This document shows positions 21,998 to 24,819 of a stretch of DNA of 24,819 nt, in pieces. Where the stretch lies: the NCBI GenBank assembly GCA_034007295.1, contig JAVERC010000047.1, positions 1 to 24,819 on the forward strand. Direction: 5' to 3'. Positions within the stretch are counted from its first letter, which is position 1, and each line of letters begins with the position of its first letter. Made by a program: the position numbers and the translations under genes. Under the pieces are notes generated by a model, which was not told the origin of the DNA, did no database searches, and saw nothing but the letters and a program-made list of their open reading frames with translations. Origin of the DNA: JACKCP01 sp034007295. Lineage in GTDB: Bacteria; Desulfobacterota; Desulfobacteria; Desulfobacterales; JACKCP01.

Positions 21998-22660
21998 ATG
22001 GATTTTGGCAGTTACAAAGATTTTCCTTTAGAAATCTGGAAAAAAAAGGCAATGGCTTTTCTAATCAGAACAATACATCAGCTTTGGGGCAAGAAAAGTG
22101 AAGATGTTCTTGCACTTCTTTTTGTTCTTGGTTTCAAAAACAGTTTTATAATGGACATGATGTTTGGGTGGAACAAAAAATTAACATTAAGGCCAAGTGA
22201 AAGTTTTGGAATAAATGACAGTAGTATGGATCATATTGAATTTAAACAAGGAATTGTAATACCCTATATTAAAGACAAAGTTCTTCTAAAACTTTTTATA
22301 GCAGGTTTTGATGACAAAGGCCTTCATGAAACACTTAAAATAAAAGGAAGCAGCAGCGAACCTGTTTTCTGGACAGCTAATTCAAAGTATCTTTTGCTAT
22401 CAAAAGATATGCTTTTGTCCTGTTATTTGAAGCAGGAATTTGGAGATCAATTTGATATTCTAAATTTTTTGGAAGATGAAATGGAGGATCAATCCTTATT
22501 CCAAGAGCTTTTTAAAAAATATGAAAAAATTTTTGTGTTTAATCTTAATGAAAAAAAATTAAAAGAGTTTAAGGATTCTTTACAAAAATTTGAGTTTATT
22601 AAAGAAAATCCATTTGACAAAAATTTTGATTCTCACCTGATTTTAAGTCATATCAAATAA
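21998..22660 (+). CDS. Diverged primase-like protein
   Basis: This 220-aa protein starts at an ATG 7 nt after TGGA. The order PLEIWKKKAMAF, an L-x-x-LGFKN stretch, I-x-x-MMFGWNKKLTLRPSESFGI, QGIVIPYI, a beta run KLLFI-like near KLFIAGFDDKG, KGSSSEPVFW and LLLSKDMLLSCYLKQEFGDQ follows the pattern of the primase/toprim-like proteins of mobile elements (W-x-x-KA, RG-x-x-x-x-I-x-x-x-x-LGW, G-x-x-IP, Y-x-x-x-GS, ESELDAL-x-x-x-QE-x-GD). The acidic ESELDA centre is replaced by LSKDML, so activity is doubtful. It follows the lipoprotein gene after 15 bp and ends with a long gap. It may be a repurposed or decaying copy; the assignment is inference. Confidence 0.45.
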   Translation: MDFGSYKDFPLEIWKKKAMAFLIRTIHQLWGKKSEDVLALLFVLGFKNSFIMDMMFGWNKKLTLRPSESFGINDSSMDHIEFKQGIVIPYIKDKVLLKLFIAGFDDKGLHETLKIKGSSSEPVFWTANSKYLLLSKDMLLSCYLKQEFGDQFDILNFLEDEMEDQSLFQELFKKYEKIFVFNLNEKKLKEFKDSLQKFEFIKENPFDKNFDSHLILSHIK

Positions 22661-22938
22661 AAACACTGACCTCCTTTTTATTTTGTAATTAGTTTGATAA
22701 CCCGAAACGGCTTTTTAATAACCCAAAAGGGATTATTTAGTTAGCTATTAATAAAAGGGATTGACACACCTAACTTTAAAATATATTCCTTTTAAAAATT
22801 TACCAAACATAGAAACATAAATGTCTTAGAGCATAAAAAATGTTTCATAATATTATGCAAATATAAAATTTTATCTGAGAAATTTTTTCTAGAAAAATAA
22901 ATTTTTTTTAAAAATTATTTATAGATCTTTATAAAATA
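22661..22938. other. 278-bp AT-rich gap before the UpxY-like gene
   Basis: I see no gene here. AATAACCC (22717-22724), AAAA loop, and GGG-A-TTATT (22729-22737) form a hairpin with one bulge that could end the upstream operon, but no T run follows. A promoter candidate follows at 22761. The remaining 150 bp form a long AT-rich leader, where an antiterminator's target might lie. I do not find the E. coli ops element. Confidence 0.5.
22761..22787 (+). promoter_or_regulatory. Promoter candidate for the UpxY-like gene
   Basis: A perfect -35 TTGACA (22761-22766) and a near-consensus TATATT (22782-22787) are 15 bp apart, a short but usable spacing. If used, the transcript has a leader of about 145 nt before the ATG. 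Confidence 0.4.
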
Positions 22939-23526
22939 ATGGGCATTATTATGCTTTCAATAAATTATTCAGAATTTAATAATTTAAATTCAAATTGTAG
23001 TTTTATTTCAAATGATTGTAGTCATTGGTATGTGGTTCAGACTTTAGCAGGCCAGGAAAAAAAACTTGCTGCCATGGCAAATTTTTTATCAGAACAAAAA
23101 TTTAACATCTATATTCCAGCAAGGGAAGTTATTCATAAAATTAAGGGTGAAGAATTTGTGGTCAATCTTCCGATTTTTCCAGGTTATATCTTTATATATA
23201 AACATATTGATGACTTCATAAAGAAAATCAATGATTCAACCTTGAATATTTTTGCTAAACCTGTACAGGCAAATGGAAAGTATCTTGAAGTTAGTCCTAA
23301 AGAAATGAAGTTTCTGTTTGATATAGCCGGAAATGATGGAGTTATAAGCATCTCAAGAGTAATAATTCTTAAAGATCAGAAAGTTAAAATTGTTAAAGGG
23401 CCTTTGAAAAATTTTGAGGGAAAAATTCTTTTTATAAACAAAAGAAAAAACAAGGCAAAGGTTCGAATGGAAATTATGAACAGAATTGTGGAGGTTTCAC
23501 TTGGGTTTGAGATCTTGGAGATTTAA
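22939..23526 (+). CDS. UpxY/NusG-like transcription antiterminator
   Basis: The 195-aa protein is a NusG paralogue. The NGN domain starts at HWYVVQTLAGQEKKLAA (Trp30) and contains LPIFPGYIFI, the family hallmark, and a KOW domain (about 140-190) has DQKVKIVKGPLKNFEGKI. Such UpxY/RfaH-like proteins act on RNA polymerase in cis to keep long polysaccharide operons from ending early. It has an N-terminal extension of about 29 residues before the domain. Neither the ATG at 22939 nor the ATG at 22951 has a good Shine-Dalgarno, so the start is uncertain. The next gene is an AAA-ATPase_like protein and not a polysaccharide gene, at least up to the window end. Confidence 0.85.
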   Translation: MGIIMLSINYSEFNNLNSNCSFISNDCSHWYVVQTLAGQEKKLAAMANFLSEQKFNIYIPAREVIHKIKGEEFVVNLPIFPGYIFIYKHIDDFIKKINDSTLNIFAKPVQANGKYLEVSPKEMKFLFDIAGNDGVISISRVIILKDQKVKIVKGPLKNFEGKILFINKRKNKAKVRMEIMNRIVEVSLGFEILEI

Positions 23527-23618
23527 GGGTTTGTCTAGGTAATGTAAATTGTTTAGGAAGATATATTTTTTAACCAAATTGGGTCAATTTTAGACTGCAA
23601 AGAGGGGGCATTTTTTGG

Positions 23619-24819
23619 TTGCAAAAAACAGACTTTGAAGAAATTATATTAAATAATTATTTTTATTGTGACAGAACTGACAGAATCCCTTTGCTTGAGA
23701 GTTCAAAATCCCAGCTTTTCATAAGACCGAGAAGGTTTGGTAAAAGTCTTTTATTATCCATGCTTGAAAATTATTATGATATTGCAAAAAAAGACGATTT
23801 TCAAAAGATTTTCGGAAATTTAAAAATAGGTAAAAATCCAACTGAGCTTAAAAATTCATATTTTATTTTGAGATGGGATTTTTCATGTGTTGATGCTACA
23901 GGGGATCTTAATCAGATAAGGCAGTCATTATATAATCATATAAATGCAAGAATAGAGCGTTTTATAACGTATTATAAATTTAAGGGATTTGAGCTTTCTG
24001 AGATTGAAATAAATAAGAATGATGCTTTGTACACAATGGAACGCCTTGTTGGAGCAGCTGAGGTTTCCGGCCATCCTGTATATCTCTTAATAGATGAATA
24101 CGATAATTTCGCAAATACAATAATGATGTCACCAGCCGGTAAAAAACACGATTATGAAAAACTTGTGCGTGAAGAAGGAATATTAAGAACCCTTTTTAAG
24201 GCAGTAAAAGCCTTAACCTCAAAAGACATGTTTGACAGGGTTTTTATAACAGGAGTATCCCCTGTTGTTTTAAGTGATATTACAAGCGGATACAATATAG
24301 CAAAAAGTATTTATTTTGAGCCTGACTTTAATGATTTATGCGGATTTAAACAGGAAGAAGTAAGGGCAGAAATAGAAAATATAGTAATAGAAAAAAGTCT
24401 TGATAAAGAAAGCATCAAAGATGCCTTGAATATAATGAAAACCTATTACAATGGCTATCTTTTTTCATCTGAAGCAGATGAATTTATTTATAACCCGACA
24501 ATGTGCATCTATTTTCTGGAAGAGTTTGTAAAAAAAAGTAAATACCCAAAAGAAATGCTTGATTCAAACCTTGCAACAGATCAGGCAAAATTAAACTACA
24601 TCGCAAACCTTGAAGGCGGAAAAGAACTGATAGTAAATCTTATGGAAAAGGAAGACAATGCAGTAATTTCAAGAATAGTCAGGTCTTTTGGAATAGATGA
24701 AATGGTTCTTGATAATTCAAGGGATAAAAAGTTTCTTTCATCATTTTTATACTATTTTGGAATTCTTACCATTGCAGAAGAGACTTTGGATTTACAAATA
24801 AGACTTAAAATACCAAACA
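23619..24819 (+). CDS. AAA-ATPase_like (DUF1703-type) protein, partial
   Basis: This reading frame runs off the window; 400 codons are visible. The N-terminus (QKTDFEEIILNNYFYCDRTDRI) and RPRRFGKSLLLSML (36-49, a Walker A variant) are the hallmark of the AAA-ATPase_like family. Walker B is VYLLIDEYDN (154-163), FITGVSP follows as sensor region, and NGYLF with FIYNP marks the C-terminal part that in this family precedes a PD-(D/E)xK nuclease-like domain, which would lie outside. No ATG is available at the start; the TTG at 23619 is 10 nt from GAGGGGG and is chosen, as the frame is blocked by a stop at 23571. Role unknown; these proteins are often present in many copies per genome. Confidence 0.85.
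   Translation, partial: MQKTDFEEIILNNYFYCDRTDRIPLLESSKSQLFIRPRRFGKSLLLSMLENYYDIAKKDDFQKIFGNLKIGKNPTELKNSYFILRWDFSCVDATGDLNQIRQSLYNHINARIERFITYYKFKGFELSEIEINKNDALYTMERLVGAAEVSGHPVYLLIDEYDNFANTIMMSPAGKKHDYEKLVREEGILRTLFKAVKALTSKDMFDRVFITGVSPVVLSDITSGYNIAKSIYFEPDFNDLCGFKQEEVRAEIENIVIEKSLDKESIKDALNIMKTYYNGYLFSSEADEFIYNPTMCIYFLEEFVKKSKYPKEMLDSNLATDQAKLNYIANLEGGKELIVNLMEKEDNAVISRIVRSFGIDEMVLDNSRDKKFLSSFLYYFGILTIAEETLDLQIRLKIPN

Overview
This is an AT-rich window (about 30% G+C by eye) from a Gram-negative bacterium. An LPS Kdo transferase (waaA) shows the envelope type. The gene families and their arrangement suggest an anaerobic deltaproteobacterium of the Desulfobacterota: a MoxR/Bat operon, PspA with YbjN and DUF4178 neighbours, a UpxY-type antiterminator, an AAA-ATPase_like/DUF1703 protein and a primase-like protein. 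That placement is inference, because no rRNA or other marker gene is present. I see no tRNA, rRNA, CRISPR array, insertion sequence or prophage.

Left part (1-5616): the 3' end of a PaaI-type thioesterase on the + strand faces a minus-strand block, with a hairpin terminator between them. In transcription order the block is gap, pgk, pyk, mgsA, then degV. It is the lower-glycolysis payoff segment plus the methylglyoxal branch. A perfect 14-bp inverted repeat lies between pgk and pyk, and the 340-bp region upstream of gap is crowded with inverted repeats.

Middle (5959-12791): on the minus strand are a NUDIX hydrolase, a DUF4178 protein, PspA and a YbjN-like protein, a probable envelope-stress group. 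A serine alpha/beta hydrolase (+), waaA (-) and a single-domain PQ-loop/SemiSWEET-like membrane protein (+) follow. Next is a compact pair of a TrpR-family repressor and trpB, whose apparent promoter carries two dyad symmetries. A 63-aa membrane protein with a strong terminator closes this part.

Right part (12935-22660): a tightly packed + strand operon encodes MoxR ATPase, a DUF58 protein, a DUF4381-like membrane protein, BatA, a BatB-BatC fusion, BatD and BatE. By analogy with other MoxR/Bat loci this is an inner-membrane and periplasmic assembly or stress-tolerance system. Four small or little-known genes follow in the same direction: a multi-Cys zinc-binding protein, a one-helix Cys protein, a lipoprotein that looks like lipocalin plus FliL domains, and a diverged primase-like protein.

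Right edge (22661-24819): after a 278-bp AT-rich gap with a likely promoter come a UpxY/NusG-like antiterminator and the first 400 codons of an AAA-ATPase_like protein that starts at TTG and runs off the window. The most interesting leads are the trpR-trpB pair with its candidate operators, the BatB-BatC fusion that seems to keep the ancestral BatC signal peptide inside it, the composite FliL-like lipoprotein, and the primase-like protein without the expected toprim acidic residues.
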